64,000 nucleotides of DNA, taken from assembly GCF_030247185.1 (NCBI RefSeq), contig NC_080572.1, forward strand, positions 6,527,007 to 6,591,006, in the 5' to 3' direction. This stretch comes from Malaya genurostris. Taxonomy: Eukaryota; Arthropoda; Insecta; Diptera; Culicidae. Of the stretch, positions 12,739 to 23,308 are shown one piece after another (within the stretch, counting starts at the first letter, position 1; every line of letters begins with the position of its first letter). The notes beneath the pieces were generated by a model. It did no database searches. It saw only the letters and a list, made by a program, of their open reading frames with translations, and had not been told where the DNA came from. The position numbers and the translations under genes were made by a program.

Positions 12739-13922
12739 AAGTCATTGAAATCAGTTCGGTTTCACATCTCATCCAAGTCAGTCGATAAACCAAAACCGCT
12801 TACGTTCGGGACAGAAAAAAACAATTACAGTATTGTGTAGTGAACAATAGAACGATCTCGAAATGAGTGAATCAAACGAACAAAAGTTACCGCCGGTACG
12901 AAAGAATACAACTATTGTTGACTTCAGACAGTGCAAAATTCGGCCTTCGATACGAGAACTTGAAGGTTTGCTTAAGGAGCAAATGCATTTTGACATTAAA
13001 CGTGTGCATTTACTTCAATGCAATAAGACCAATAATGTTGTTTATATCCAGTTCTATAAAGAGTTGGATGCAATTCAATTCGCAAAAGACAATAATAATG
13101 TGCACTATGTGGAGCATGAAAATATCAAGTACAACATTCCAGTATATATGGAAGATAGTGCTATAGAAGTGCGTGTGCATTATCTTCCCTCAAGCGTCAC
13201 CGATCCTTATATTCGCCATACCATGTCCTAATACGGAGAGATTCTCTCTATTGAAAAAGAAAAGTGGAAGAATTTTTTTCCCGGTATTCTAAATGGCGTA
13301 CGTTTGTTACGCATGCGCTTGAGGAGGCCTATACCTTCTTATGTGACATTCGGTCAGGATACAAGAATCCCGTGCAAATCACTTGTTACCTATGACAATC
13401 AGATGGCCACATGTCAATATTGCCAAAAAGCTGTTCACTGCGGAAAGCTATGTGATAAACCGGACAAGGAGACAACTATACCAAAGGATAACGGTGCTTC
13501 CTTCACACCAACCCCAAGCAACCACAGTACACCTGTGACAGTCACCAACAACAGTGAAGCATCCCCTTCAACGAAACCATCCAACGTATCCCCTATAGAA
13601 CAAAGTACACCAGCTGCAATTAACAGCTTACCATCTAACCAACCAGCAACTGCAAACAATGTACAACAAGGCGCATCTACAGCAACTAGCAACGAAATCA
13701 ACAACAATACCACGGCAATGGATAACGAGACGAACCACGAACAAACTGCCCCTCAATCCTCGCAGGAGGAAAATGGAAACTCCTCTCCCCCTAGAAAAAG
13801 GGTGACAACGAGATCCAATACAAAAAAAATATTTAAAAACTCAGCTAAATCGGCCACGTAAAGCTTGTACGCAAATTGGCCTGAATAAAATATCTTTTAA
13901 ATAAAAAAAAAGTCATTGAAAT
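12739..13922 (+). mobile_element. ORF1-only retroposed element with 13-bp target duplication
   Basis: A complete-looking 1.16-kb unit (12752-13909) bounded by identical 13-bp direct repeats AAGTCATTGAAAT at 12739-12751 and 13910-13922. It starts CAGTTCGGTTTC, has a leader of about 111 bp, one ORF (12863-13861) and a 48-bp trailer with AATAAA signals and an A-run directly against the right repeat. No endonuclease or reverse transcriptase is present. It is therefore either a non-autonomous retrotransposon that carries only its ORF1, or a retrocopy of an ORF1 mRNA made in trans by another LINE. A second, older copy is present at 50.8-51.3 and 57.3-57.4 kb, so it is a multicopy family. Confidence 0.85.
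12863..13861 (+). pseudogene. LINE ORF1-type protein, CCHC zinc knuckle, one nonsense codon
   Basis: One frame of 332 codons, interrupted only by TAA at 13229-13231; a C-to-T change from CAA (Gln) would explain it. The N-terminal 170 residues look like tandem RNA-binding folds of LINE ORF1 proteins (TTIVDFRQCKIRPS, NVVYIQFYKELDAIQFA, AIEVRVHYLP). A perfect CX2CX4HX4C knuckle follows (CQYCQKAVHCGKLC at about 13411-13452). The tail is long and rich in Ser, Thr, Asn, Pro and Gln and ends basic (PPRKRVTTRSNTKK), probably disordered. The expected role is nucleic-acid binding or chaperone activity in a retrotransposon RNP. The start at 12863 fits the leader, and the second copy aligns with the same ATG region. 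Confidence 0.8.
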
Positions 13923-14485
13923 TTCACATATTGTCTTTTGAAAGTTGATACTTCATAAACGTCATATGGATTTGACAATGATAGTGCCATCTTTGTGTCA
14001 GTCACACGACTTATTGATTGATGTGTTAAGTAAGGACATCATAACAGATTTATAAATAGAATAAACAGCAGAGAAATGCAGTTGCTTTATTGAGGGAACA
14101 CTAATGTCGTTTTCGCTTGATGCCAAATCTAAGCCAGGTTTGAACCTAGTTTCAATGTTGTTGAACTGAAAACCGAGTCAGTTTCGAACCTGGTTTTTAT
14201 ATCAGGTTTGCTCAAACCTCCGTTGCTAAGTGCGAAATCAACATAGTTTTGTGAAAAGTGTTTGTTTGATGAAACTACCCTGGGTCAGTTTCAGTTTTCT
14301 CAAGCGAAAACGACATTAATATATTCCGAACTAAGTAGCCTTGGAGTCTCCAATTCGCACGAAATTCAAATCCTGTGTCAGCCAATCCGGAAGCCCAAGT
14401 CTATTTAGTTTTTCAACAACAAGACGGTGAGAGGTTCTATCGAATGTTTTGAACAAGTTCACGTTAATTGCATCCACTTTCCTAC
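13923..14485 (-). pseudogene. Jockey-like reverse transcriptase remnant, split by a MITE
   Basis: On the minus strand, 14480-14330 reads VDAINVNLFKTFDRTSHR, VVEKLNRLGLPDWLT and VRIGDS. This is the motif A region of a jockey-type RT, with the family's usual AFDR-like core here reading TFDR. After the MITE at 14104-14316 the match resumes with VFPQ.SNCISLLFILFIN (the G-x-PQGS...LLFILFIN segment) and, frame-shifted, with TKMALSLSNPYDVYEV near 13960. Stops and shifts make it a dead fragment. The right target repeat of the ORF1-only element abuts its lower edge. Confidence 0.65.
14104..14316. mobile_element. 213-bp MITE with TA target duplication
   Basis: Ends are ATGTCGTTTTCGCTTGA (14104-14120) and its inverse TCAAGCGAAAACGACAT (14300-14316), a perfect 17-bp TIR. 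TA flanks both sides (14102-14103 and 14317-14318). The interior has smaller internal repeats (CAGGTTTGAACC / GAACCTGGTTT) and no coding potential. TA duplication points to a Tc1/mariner-mobilised or similar MITE. It sits inside the jockey-like RT remnant, so it is younger than that fragment. Confidence 0.85.
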
Positions 14486-14629
14486 AAAACTAATGGTTCT
14501 CGACATCTATACATCAATCGAAAGCTAAAGTCCCTAGCTAACAACTGATTAAGAAACTAAGTTGATTCCTTTGATTGAAAAAACTTTATTATCAATCTAG
14601 TAAAGTGATAAATTTTGGCCATTTCAAAA

Positions 14630-15329
14630 AAGGTGTTCGGTTGCCGGCACCGGAAGAAAATTCAGAGAAATATAAGTAACGAATGCAATTATTCAAACGA
14701 AAACCGGAGACGTTTTGGACAAAAGTCTTCATTGTCTGATGGCGACTTCGCCTTGATTCTCTTGGCCGATGACTTGGATAGTGATACCTTTGGTGTTGAT
14801 TTGGCCGGTCTTCCACGTTTTTTTCTTAGCCGGAGCATCTGCTGTATGAGCAGGTAGATGTGTGGCCAAAACTTTGGCCTACTTTGTCTCGACAGCAGCC
14901 TGCATATCACTGACAATTTTTCACGATTTGTCGAAAAAAAGGGGTGCCGGTAACCGAAATCGGTAGACATTTTAAAAATGACAAAACAAATCTTTGGTTG
15001 CGAAAATTTCGATAGCATCCGGAATTAATAGATAAATAGAACGATTTCACCTCATATATATTCAATCCACTCACCTTTCCGATTGATGCTCTTCAATTTA
15101 TGATGCTATAAAAAAGTCAGAAAAAAACTTTTGTGTTGATTTTCACGCAATAAAAATTTGTTTTGAAAGCAGCAAAAAGTACAAGCGTCCATTTGCTTCG
15201 GTACTCGGTACAAAAAGAATGTGCTGCTATTACACACACATGATATTTCTCGAAATGACGCAATCTGCTTTCTGTCAAAAGTTACGGTAGGGTGACAGAA
15301 ACCGAACACTGCCGGCAACCGAACACCTT
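14630..15329. mobile_element. Inverted-repeat unit carrying an AT-hook pseudogene
   Basis: A perfect 20-bp inverted repeat, AAGGTGTTCGGTTGCCGGCA at 14630-14649 and its complement at 15310-15329, bounds about 700 bp. Related words (GGTGCCGGTAACCGAA) occur internally at 14942-14957. No clear target duplication is visible, so the boundaries could extend further. The inner minus-strand frame is the remnant of a basic protein. It could be a non-autonomous DNA transposon or a duplicated promoter-gene piece. Confidence 0.5.
14689..14970 (-). pseudogene. AT-hook/lysine-rich nuclear protein remnant
   Basis: The minus frame starting at the ATG at 14970 (MSTDFGYRHPF) leads to a strongly basic end: KKRGRPAKSTPK, SKSSAKRIKAK, then SPSDNEDF. 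KRGRPAK is a textbook AT-hook core. Just upstream, an alternative frame reads MQAAVETK.AKVLATHLPAH, TADAPAKKK, which joins the KRGRP frame if one base is removed from the 7-base T run at 14818-14824, so a frameshift in that homopolymer is likely. The parent gene is unknown. No host homologue can be named by eye. Confidence 0.45.
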
Positions 15330-17285
15330 CCCCTATTTTCTTAGATCTTAAGGAAGTCAGATAAACTATTGTAGTAAATACAAAAAACAGTAACCATTCG
15401 CAAATAGATGAATATTGTAGAGTTGCGTTTGAAATCGAACCAGATCCTAAGGTGCTTAGAAGTCAAGACATGTGCGATTGTTGCTCCGGACAACTAAAGC
15501 TGGAACCACAAGCGTTGTTTCTCCGTAGACAATTCTATACTAAAGATTTTTGCTTAAACGGACTAATTATTAAAGGTATCTTGCAATTGTTTATGTCAGT
15601 TGATGGCTAAAAATTTAAATCCCGAACATATTGAACATCTTTCGAGACTGATTTCACAACTGGTCTTTTTATTTCTGTTTTTCATATTCTCATTCAATCA
15701 TTCTTCCATTTAACTTTAAATAAGTGTACTAAATAATTCTAATTAATGATTAACATATTCAATCTGTAAGTTTTGTTACGATATCATAATTACTATCTTC
15801 TTATACCTACAAAACGTATTATTAAATACTATAAAGCAACAATACAACGAAGTGTAAAACAATTGAATATTCCGAAGCAGTCCAGTTTACAGTGCACTAC
15901 CGATTGGTTTAATTCAGTCACTATGAGTCATTACAAATGCATTGTTAATTTCGCCCATATAGCTATCCTCTTTAATTCGCGTTCAGTACGAACAACATAC
16001 CACAGAACTGTTGTCATCGTGTCGGTTATTCTTTATGGGCCCACTGTCTCCGGCACTTCACTGATTCACTAGTGCAACCGCGCACGACTGCTGCCTGCCA
16101 AATCCCCTCATCAAACAATGTCATAAGCGTCATCATCATGCTGTGTATCGAGTGGAAAATTGAAATGTTATGCTTCAGTTGCAGTGAGCATAGCAGCATA
16201 ACGTGAATCTGCTTCCCTATTCGCAATGGAAACATTCTCCTGCCGCTGCAGGTCGGAACAGCACTGAATGGTTCATTTCGCAGCTGTACTGGAAAGCATT
16301 TTTTAATAGCGAATCCGGATGCTGCTGCAACAACGCGACAGGCGCTTGTTTAACGACTTTTTGACTGTTGGTGACACTTCGTCAAGGCGGCGCACCTCGG
16401 AAAACAAAACGATGTTTTAATGCGAGATTCCTTTCGTTTGGGGACAGTATCAGAGTTATTATAATGCTACCGTGATGTATCAGAGCGGCTACATCTGCGG
16501 AATGTTAACAAGGTGCTCCACTCTGCAATGTTGGCTGGTTAGGTAAAGCAAACAAAAAAAAAGACAAACATTCATACACCCCGATACTGCTAGTGACTGC
16601 AGTGAAGCCAGAGCAAAAATATGAAGAAAAAATATGATAGAGATGACGATCAACTCTCGTTTGTTGACGGAAACCTGGGGGTAGATGTTGGTGAAGTTGG
16701 TGGATCGTTAGTAGGTTGGACAGCAGAAGCAGATCTGTCTACACCATCGCTGCCAACAGGGGGCTTCTGAACCGAAAACGTAGAACAATAGTACGATATG
16801 CTAAATAACATAACAAACACGAGTCTTAAGTGTACTTTGCTGTTGAATGCTACTAATATTGCAACAGATTGCAGAACATTTTTCTGAATGGTGGTTTAGG
16901 CAGTGGATATTAAATGCTGATTCAAGCTAGTATGCACGTTTTCATGGCTATGCAAAACGTGATCGTGGACATTTTTGTTTTTCATATCTAATACCATAGT
17001 GTACGTGTGAAGCAAAGAGCTATAGAGTTGGAAGAAATCTAGCATTTTTTTAACGAAACTCTTGATTCGCACATTTATGTCTATGAGTAAAATTTTTCCA
17101 AATGAGGCTATATGGGGAAATACACCAATATCAATATCGCCCGTTGCTTAAATTTTGATCTACCACCAAAACGAGTTCCAGAAGTTTCAGAGTTTCTTTG
17201 CCTTTAACAATGCGATTCAGCCATTTGTATGTAATTTTCGATTTATCGACGAATTTCACACCAAATGTTAAATCTCGTTGATCGA
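15330..17285. other. 2 kb without recognised features
   Basis: No transposon motif or conserved protein was seen. The longest frames (99 codons at 15773-16072 +, 69 codons at 16026-16235 -) are unremarkable. 16070-16400 is somewhat richer in GC and CA/TG than its surroundings and may be unique host sequence. Confidence 0.4.
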
Positions 17286-17656
17286 GCTCAGAATTACCGT
17301 AGTTTTAAACGCTTCTAACTAGGTGATTTGGAAGGAGATTTATATTATTTCTCGATGAACATTAGATTAGGTCTTAAGTGCAAATGACAGTTTCTCTTTC
17401 AACCATTACGAAATATTCCTGCATTTTTCTCTAGTTTTTTCAGTGCAGATTAAAATATAATAGTATTAGTTATTATTCTCTACAAAAAGTTAGAGCGATA
17501 GATTGCAAAGAGTATCGTAATAATCGAAAGAGAAAGTAAACAAAAAGAACCTGTCATTTGCAGTTAGAACCTAATCTAATGTTCATCGAGAAATAATATA
17601 AATTCATCTTCCAATCACCTAGTGTTAGAAGTTTTAAAAATACGGTAATTCTGAGC
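17286..17656. mobile_element. Foldback element of about 370 bp
   Basis: Two arms of roughly 100-120 bp are inverted copies of each other: the left begins GCTCAGAATTACCGTA (17286), the right ends TACGGTAATTCTGAGC (17656). Inner parts match too (TTATTTCTCGATGAACATTAG at 17344-17364 and its complement near 17580-17600). A loop of about 130 bp separates the arms. No ORF and no clear target duplication. It is typical of long-armed MITEs and would form a strong hairpin if transcribed. Confidence 0.75.
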
Positions 17657-17795
17657 CTACTCTTTAAGTACAGCGTTTTTGTCAATTTCACATAAATTTA
17701 TCGGTTTTATCGAGTTTGCAGTTGTTGACAGTCGATGAAAAAATAAACTTTTTTTAGTTATTCGTTTTCGATCCCGGAACAGGGCCGGTGAAAGA

Positions 17796-17845
17796 GGTGG
17801 GTAGTACTACCCACCCGAAAATTCCAAAGGTGGGTAATTACCCAC
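17796..17845. repeat. Two perfect subterminal palindromes of the hAT-like element
   Basis: GGTGGGTAGTACTACCCACC at 17796-17815 and GTGGGTAATTACCCAC at 17830-17845 are both perfect palindromes, sharing the GTGGGTA half-site. The same half-site appears near the other end (TTACCCACC, about 19845-19855). Clustered subterminal half-sites of this kind are known transposase-binding sites in hAT elements; that role here is inference. Confidence 0.7.
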
Positions 17846-18024
17846 GTAATATTTCTAACGAAAAATAATAGTAATTTAGTATCATTTATAACAATAAAAA
17901 TAGTTTTATTGTAACTGAGAATAATAAATAAAATCAGAATTATAAAATGCTAGTACTCAAGGTAGAGCAAGGATGTCAAGATATACAACAAAAAGGTGAA
18001 GCATGACAATGGTCATTTGAGCAA

Positions 18025-18640
18025 GCAGAAATCTTTTAGTGACTTAACCAAAGGGGTCGAGTTTAAGCATCTCATTCATGCAAATCACTCGAGCCTCTGG
18101 TATGCCAGAAAGCACCGAAAAAGGTCTTTTACCATTTACTATACGAACCGGTAAAAGAAAAGTTATCAGAAGTTGTCAGTTTCTACTTGAGACAGGATTC
18201 TTATACACATTGAGTTCTTCACTGTAGGGATATTTTTCTCAATCTCTTTACAGCTAGTTGCACATCAGAATAAAAGGTTTGTTCGAACTATTGCTTATGC
18301 CCCCAGAGTTACAGCGTGCTGGCTGTATAGCCTAGGTTGTAAGCGGTATTCAGTAGCGCTGCACTCACCGCTACCTGATGGAAACCCATCATGCTATTTT
18401 TACTTTCTTACTATTAGAGATAGTGAAGAATTACTTGTGTACGAGAACGCAGCCGCAAGTAGAAAGCAACAACTTCTGATAACTATTCTTTTGTCGGTTC
18501 GGATAGTAAGTGGTAAAAGACCTTTATCGGTACTTTCCGGCATACCAGAGACTCGAGTGATTTGCATTGATGAGATGTTTAAGTTCAACTCCTCTTGCGA
18601 AACTTGAGTTAGTAAAAGATTTCAGTTTACTAAAATCAAC
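18025..18640. repeat. Large inverted duplication inside the hAT-like element
   Basis: About 200 bp at 18025-18230 is repeated in inverse orientation at about 18415-18635. Matching landmarks are CAAATCACTCGAG with CTCTGGTATGCC on the left and GGCATACCAGAGACTCGAG with TGATTTG on the right. The arms differ at scattered positions, so the duplication is old. The loop (18230-18415) has no recognised content. Several broken frames run through both arms, but none resembles a transposase clearly enough to name. Confidence 0.75.
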
Positions 18641-18989
18641 CTTGTCACATCACGTAGGATTGCGTCTTTGTTTTCTATACTGGAATACAAATTCAAAACA
18701 TAGAAGTAAAACCATATAGACAGTAGTTAAGTTTTAAACATCTACAACTCAACCACGAACAATGTGTAATTCTCCCTGTATTTCAAACCATTGTCATTCC
18801 TCTAATTGATATGACGGTTTCGTATACATAAGTTCACGGTTTCTATATGATTTCTGCTCTTCAATGAGTGCGTTCGAATTTGAGAAAATTACTCACAGAA
18901 AACCAAATTCAGTGTCGAATCGACTTGCACTCTGTGCGGTTCGATAATGCCGTAGAGAAGGTTGCTTCCACATCGTCCAAAAAGTTCAG

Positions 18990-19690
18990 GAACTAACTAG
19001 GAAAACAACATTTCTTGAGCAAAATTTCTTTATTTATTATCTAAATTTTTTATATCATACTTATAGAACAATTTGTACATGGCCTTAAAATAGGTTTCGG
19101 TCTCTCAGATCATCGAAAGACAAGTAGTCGCTGGGGGCTAAGTTATTAAGAATATGGTGGGTGAAGAAACAGATTGGTTAAAGATGATTTTTTCAGCTTC
19201 ATATGAGGCCGTTTTTTACGATTCCATACTTCAAACGCATTAATAACTCCTAACGCATTAATAACTAAAAACATTTAGTTGGTACATCCTTTTCAAGATA
19301 GTCGACGTTAATTATACCTCGAGCATCTAAAAACTGACGCCATACTTGTTGTAGCTACCAGTTGTGTTTTCCCCATACTTGTTGGAAAAAATGTTGAAAC
19401 AACTCTGGGGAATAAAGATAGATCCATGTTTCGTCCACTGTTTCATACCAACGCAAGAAATCCTTTTTTTGCGAATAAACAGTGCCGACCAGCTCTCTGG
19501 ATTGTTGATGCGTTGTTGCTTTTGATAGGTTGTGAGCGAACGAGGCACCCATTTGGAAAAGATGTTTTTCATGCCCAGATTTTCGCATACGATCATAAAA
19601 GCACTTCCAGTTCAGTCGGACTTTGATTTTGTGTTCATCCATAACGATTATCAAAACTTGCTCACATTTTTTCCGGATGACTGCTTAATT
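18990..19690 (-). pseudogene. Mariner transposase remnant
   Basis: Minus-strand frames together cover the catalytic half of a mariner transposase. One frame gives LGMKNIFSKWVPRSLT then YQKQQRINN, another KKDFLRWYETVDETWIYLYSPE (the first catalytic D in TVDETWI), then MASVF.DARGIINVDYLEK, and after more damage KKRPHMKLKK, LHPPYS..LSPSDYLSFDDL (third catalytic D in PSDY). Frameshifts, stops and a missing segment around the second D make it dead. No TIRs were found. It lies within the hAT-like element. Confidence 0.75.
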
Positions 19691-19887
19691 TGGTCACGTT
19701 AAAATCAGAAAAACAAAATATCGAAAACGTTTCAAGCTTCGAATTTACGCATCTCATGCAAAGTTATATCGAAACAAAATATTATTCAAAAATCGACTAA
19801 ATAATACTTCAAAATAGTGGGTCGTTCTCCCTGGTACGAAAAATTACCCACCTGGGCTTAACATGTTTCACCGGCTCTGTCCTGGAA

Positions 19888-22667
19888 GGTACCCAAAATT
19901 TTATTAGGAACGCACTACGATTTCTCAAGAATGGCTACACTGATTCTTAAAAATCTCGAATCAAATGAAATGGTTTACAATTCCTTAAGCGAATTCAACT
20001 GATTTCGGTTACACCGATTGTAGAATAGCGGTTACGAAAGTATTGGAAATAGGGGAACTCAATCAAAAGCTTAGAATTTTAAAAAAAGGTTTTTTTGAAG
20101 AAAATCGAATAAAAATCGATCGTTTGATCGTTTGATATACCCTAGCATTGAAATGGTCACCCAAATGGCAAAATGAAAAAATACGAATCTATTATTTTTG
20201 AATAGAGAACGATTGTACCAAATATTGCGAATTTCAGAGAGATCGTATAAATTGTTTTGCCTGCAATTTCTATATAAGCAAAGTATAAAAATATATAAAA
20301 CTAAGTATTTTCGAATGCAAACACCGGATTAAAACATTGAATGTTAAAACAGGACACGGATTTGAAACAGCTGCGACTGCGATAAAAATGTTTGTTTCGG
20401 AAGATTCTAAGTTGCACATATCTGATTGTTGGATTCAGCCGTTCATATATTTAGTAAGTGTTATTTTACATTGAACCCCAGGCGCACCTCGTTTTTTTTT
20501 TGTGTCCCAGAGAGTCTATTTCTCCATTAACTACACGTAGAGATAACATCAGATCGTGTCACTAAGACTTCTGACTAAAAAAAAAATAACTGCTCTGCAG
20601 TGACAAATCAAAGACGAAATGTGAAAAATAGTATGCCAATTGTATGTATAAACTTTTCAAACTTTGACAGCTGCGTAACACCGCTTATCCATGTCCAATT
20701 CTACTCAAATTTTTCATAGGACCCTTTTTAAGGTGCTAGCTCTTTTAGCTACTAATGTATATTGTTAGCACACTACCCAACACAGTTCGCATCACTTTGA
20801 ATTCTATTCAGAATTACATTGTGCTCATGGCCGTAGTGAAAACGTTTTGTCAAATAACAATATTAACATCAACTGTATCAATCATGTGCGCATTCCCCAA
20901 GTGTGCTGGCAACCAAAAGGAGTGTCAATTCGTGCTCACGTATTCGTGAACAGCTTTGTGACATTATTGGAGACTTGGGGTTAGTACCAACCTTGAAAAC
21001 ACAATAGTTCCTATTATTATCCAGCTTCACGACAAGCGTACTAAATGCCCTGCGCTATCGATAGTGATCTGTCAAATTTAATGAGCCCTATAGCACCCCA
21101 CACACGCCGCTGGCAAGTGTTCTGTGTGACAAAATTTTCAATTGAATCATGCAAAAAATTGACCCTTTTATTGGTGCCGGTGTCAACGGTATGTGTCTTT
21201 GCCGTGACTCTATCCAAGGGCGTTGTCCCGCTGTAATATTCAAATATGTGACATATGTGTATAGAATTCCAATGCCTTTAGGGGCGTACACATAACTGCG
21301 ATTACCAGAGGTATCAAATCGATTATTCAGAAACTAGGAATAAAAATTTGTATCCGGACACAGTTGACTGTCCCATACATCAGTACACCTTAACCGGTAA
21401 AGACAATAACGACACAGATATGCGATAAAAATCATACGTAACGCTCATATTTTCCTACATTCGAACAAACAATGCCACACAATGCGATTGCAGGTCTAGT
21501 CGACTCGTGCCCATTTTTCGCGGACTGCAAACTGTCTCGCTGACCGACTAGTAGAATCTCTTGCTATGCCGCTGTCAGCAAAAACGGGTTCCCTCCATTT
21601 ACTCATACTTCCCTTCGAACAATTTCGAGCACACGAACGGTGACTGTGGATTTTTGTCCGATCAAACGAATCCGCCAAACGTAAGCAAGCACCCAATGGA
21701 CCACAGACTGAAGAGAATTGTCATCTACAAAGCTCTTTAGTCACCGGTGAGCGGTTTCAGTTCCACACCAAATACCATTGAAGTTCCCTCGTTTACAATA
21801 GCATGCTACGGCGACAGCCAGTCAGGGTAGCCTGCGAGCAATGGAAAATAATTGAATTTCAAAAATTATGCACGTCACCACCTAGCTTGGAATGTCCTTC
21901 TGGTCGGAGCTGACAAGGGACCACAGCCACGCGTGCGGCACCAAACCCAAATGACGCGAGGTGTTTTATTCCTCGGAGACCACAAGGGAACTAGTTTTTT
22001 ATGTGCTGAAAAAATGTTATTGTCGGTCCGATAATTGAATTGTTGAAAAATTTTACGACCGGTTCGTCGCGGTTGTCGAAGAACGAGGATATTCGGCACA
22101 TTCTTGTCGTACGTGAGTACAGTGAAACCCGCAAACACGGTTGGTTTTCTTTGTTTTACGTGTGATATATATGCTAGTTTTAAATGGACTCAAACGATTT
22201 TGCATAACCACGATGGTGTACTGCGATGTTTGGATCGATTCTTTGAAATGCCTTGAAAATTGGAATTTGATTCAATACCGAAGAATCAAACACCATGTAT
22301 TAGAATCGCAGATAGGCAAAATTGATCCAGAAATCAGACCAAAATTCATCGAAACATTCAAATGTGTTTAAAACTTGAGTCGTTTAATATCTGGACGCAG
22401 TAGAAGTAGTTTTACTCGGAGCCATGTCAATGAAACAGCAATGTTGGGAGTTCAAAATAAAGTTGATTTAATTCACTTGGAAAGAAAAGTAGTGATAAAT
22501 TCATTCCGATTTTGAAATAATGGACTCTTGAAGTATTTTCCAAATACCACTCATCACATTTTTGACACTCTGCTAACTAACGTGAGTGGCCATTTTGTTC
22601 AATCTTTTCTTTCTAATAGTCGCATCCCATTCCACTTTTCTGCAACTTTCGCTTGAGAACTACCCAA
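19888..22667. other. 2.8 kb without recognised features
   Basis: AT-rich with short frames only. 21470-21850 is more balanced in base composition and may be unique host DNA; a 66-codon minus frame there (21496-21696) is not recognised. I see no transposon ends. Confidence 0.4.
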
Positions 22668-23085
22668 CATTGTATGCGCTGCATAAAAGTTACACAAATA
22701 CAAAATAAAGCTCTCTTTGAAAGCCATGGTCTAAGCGCACATATGCAGAAATACTTGAAAATGTCATTGATGTGCCCCCTTTCGAAACAGAAAACACCTT
22801 TTCAAATTTAGAGCCAGAGGAATCTGACACTGATGAAAATAGTGAAGGTACTTTGTTTGGTACTACTCAAGGGTCCATTAAGAAAAAGAAGTCCTTTCCT
22901 AAATTACACAAAAAAGGAACCAAAAATTCCACCATTAAAAAAGAACTTTATTGAAGCAGTTATCAGCTCAATGGCCAATTCTCTCAGAGTTTGTATCATT
23001 TGATGGATAATTTATCATCCGCCGCAAATGATTCAATCACTGTTCTGTAGCGGAATTGTCGAAGTATTATGCCCAAGCTTGATTC
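22668..23085 (+). pseudogene. I-group LINE fragment: ORF1 end and ORF2 start
   Basis: The sequence aligns with the copy at 45.1-49.35 kb across the ORF1/ORF2 junction. It reads WSKRTYAEILENV, EPEESDTDENSEGT, KKKKSFPKLHKKG, then QFSQSLYHLMDNLSS, NDSITVL.RNCRS, IMPKLDS. The last part is the start of the endonuclease (TVLQWNCRS in intact copies), here with a stop replacing Gln. Frames shift several times. It ends abruptly at about 23085 in unrelated sequence. Same family as the 32.4-kb insertion. Confidence 0.75.
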
Positions 23086-23254
23086 AAGTACGTCTTAACA
23101 AAGACTAAAAACAATTCGTTGAAGGTCAATCAAAGGTTTGTGTACCTTTACCATATTGTGTTTGAGATCACACAATCATTACTGCTGCTACCACATACTA
23201 GTAGAGATCTATTAAATCGATGCATGAAACTATCGTGTGTTCCTCGTAAGCTTA

Positions 23255-23308
23255 TGACAGACATGTGATATCGGAATCACTGTACACCGTGAAATCACAT
23301 GTCTGTCA
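23255..23308. repeat. Perfect 15-bp hairpin
   Basis: TGACAGACATGTGAT at 23255-23269 and its exact complement at 23294-23308 flank a 24-bp loop. Further ATCAC/GTGAT words nearby (23320-23400) suggest an extended, decayed inverted-repeat element. No coding content. Confidence 0.6.

Larger units (their letters stand above)
17772..19887. mobile_element. hAT-like non-autonomous element (2.1 kb)
   Basis: The termini are CAGGGCCGGTG (17780-17790) and CACCGGCTCTG (19869-19879), inverted with one mismatch. Flanks are TCCCGGAA (17772-17779) and TCCTGGAA (19880-19887): an 8-bp target duplication with one difference, the hAT hallmark together with CAG...CTG ends. GGTGGGTA words recur subterminally at both ends. 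I see no hAT transposase. The interior contains a large inverted duplication (18.02-18.64 kb) and a decayed mariner (19.0-19.7 kb), so this is a deletion derivative or composite that has collected other insertions. Confidence 0.75.

Noticed and set aside
13435..13713. 92-codon minus ORF rich in hydrophobic residues
   Set aside because: Antisense of the low-complexity tail of the ORF1 protein.
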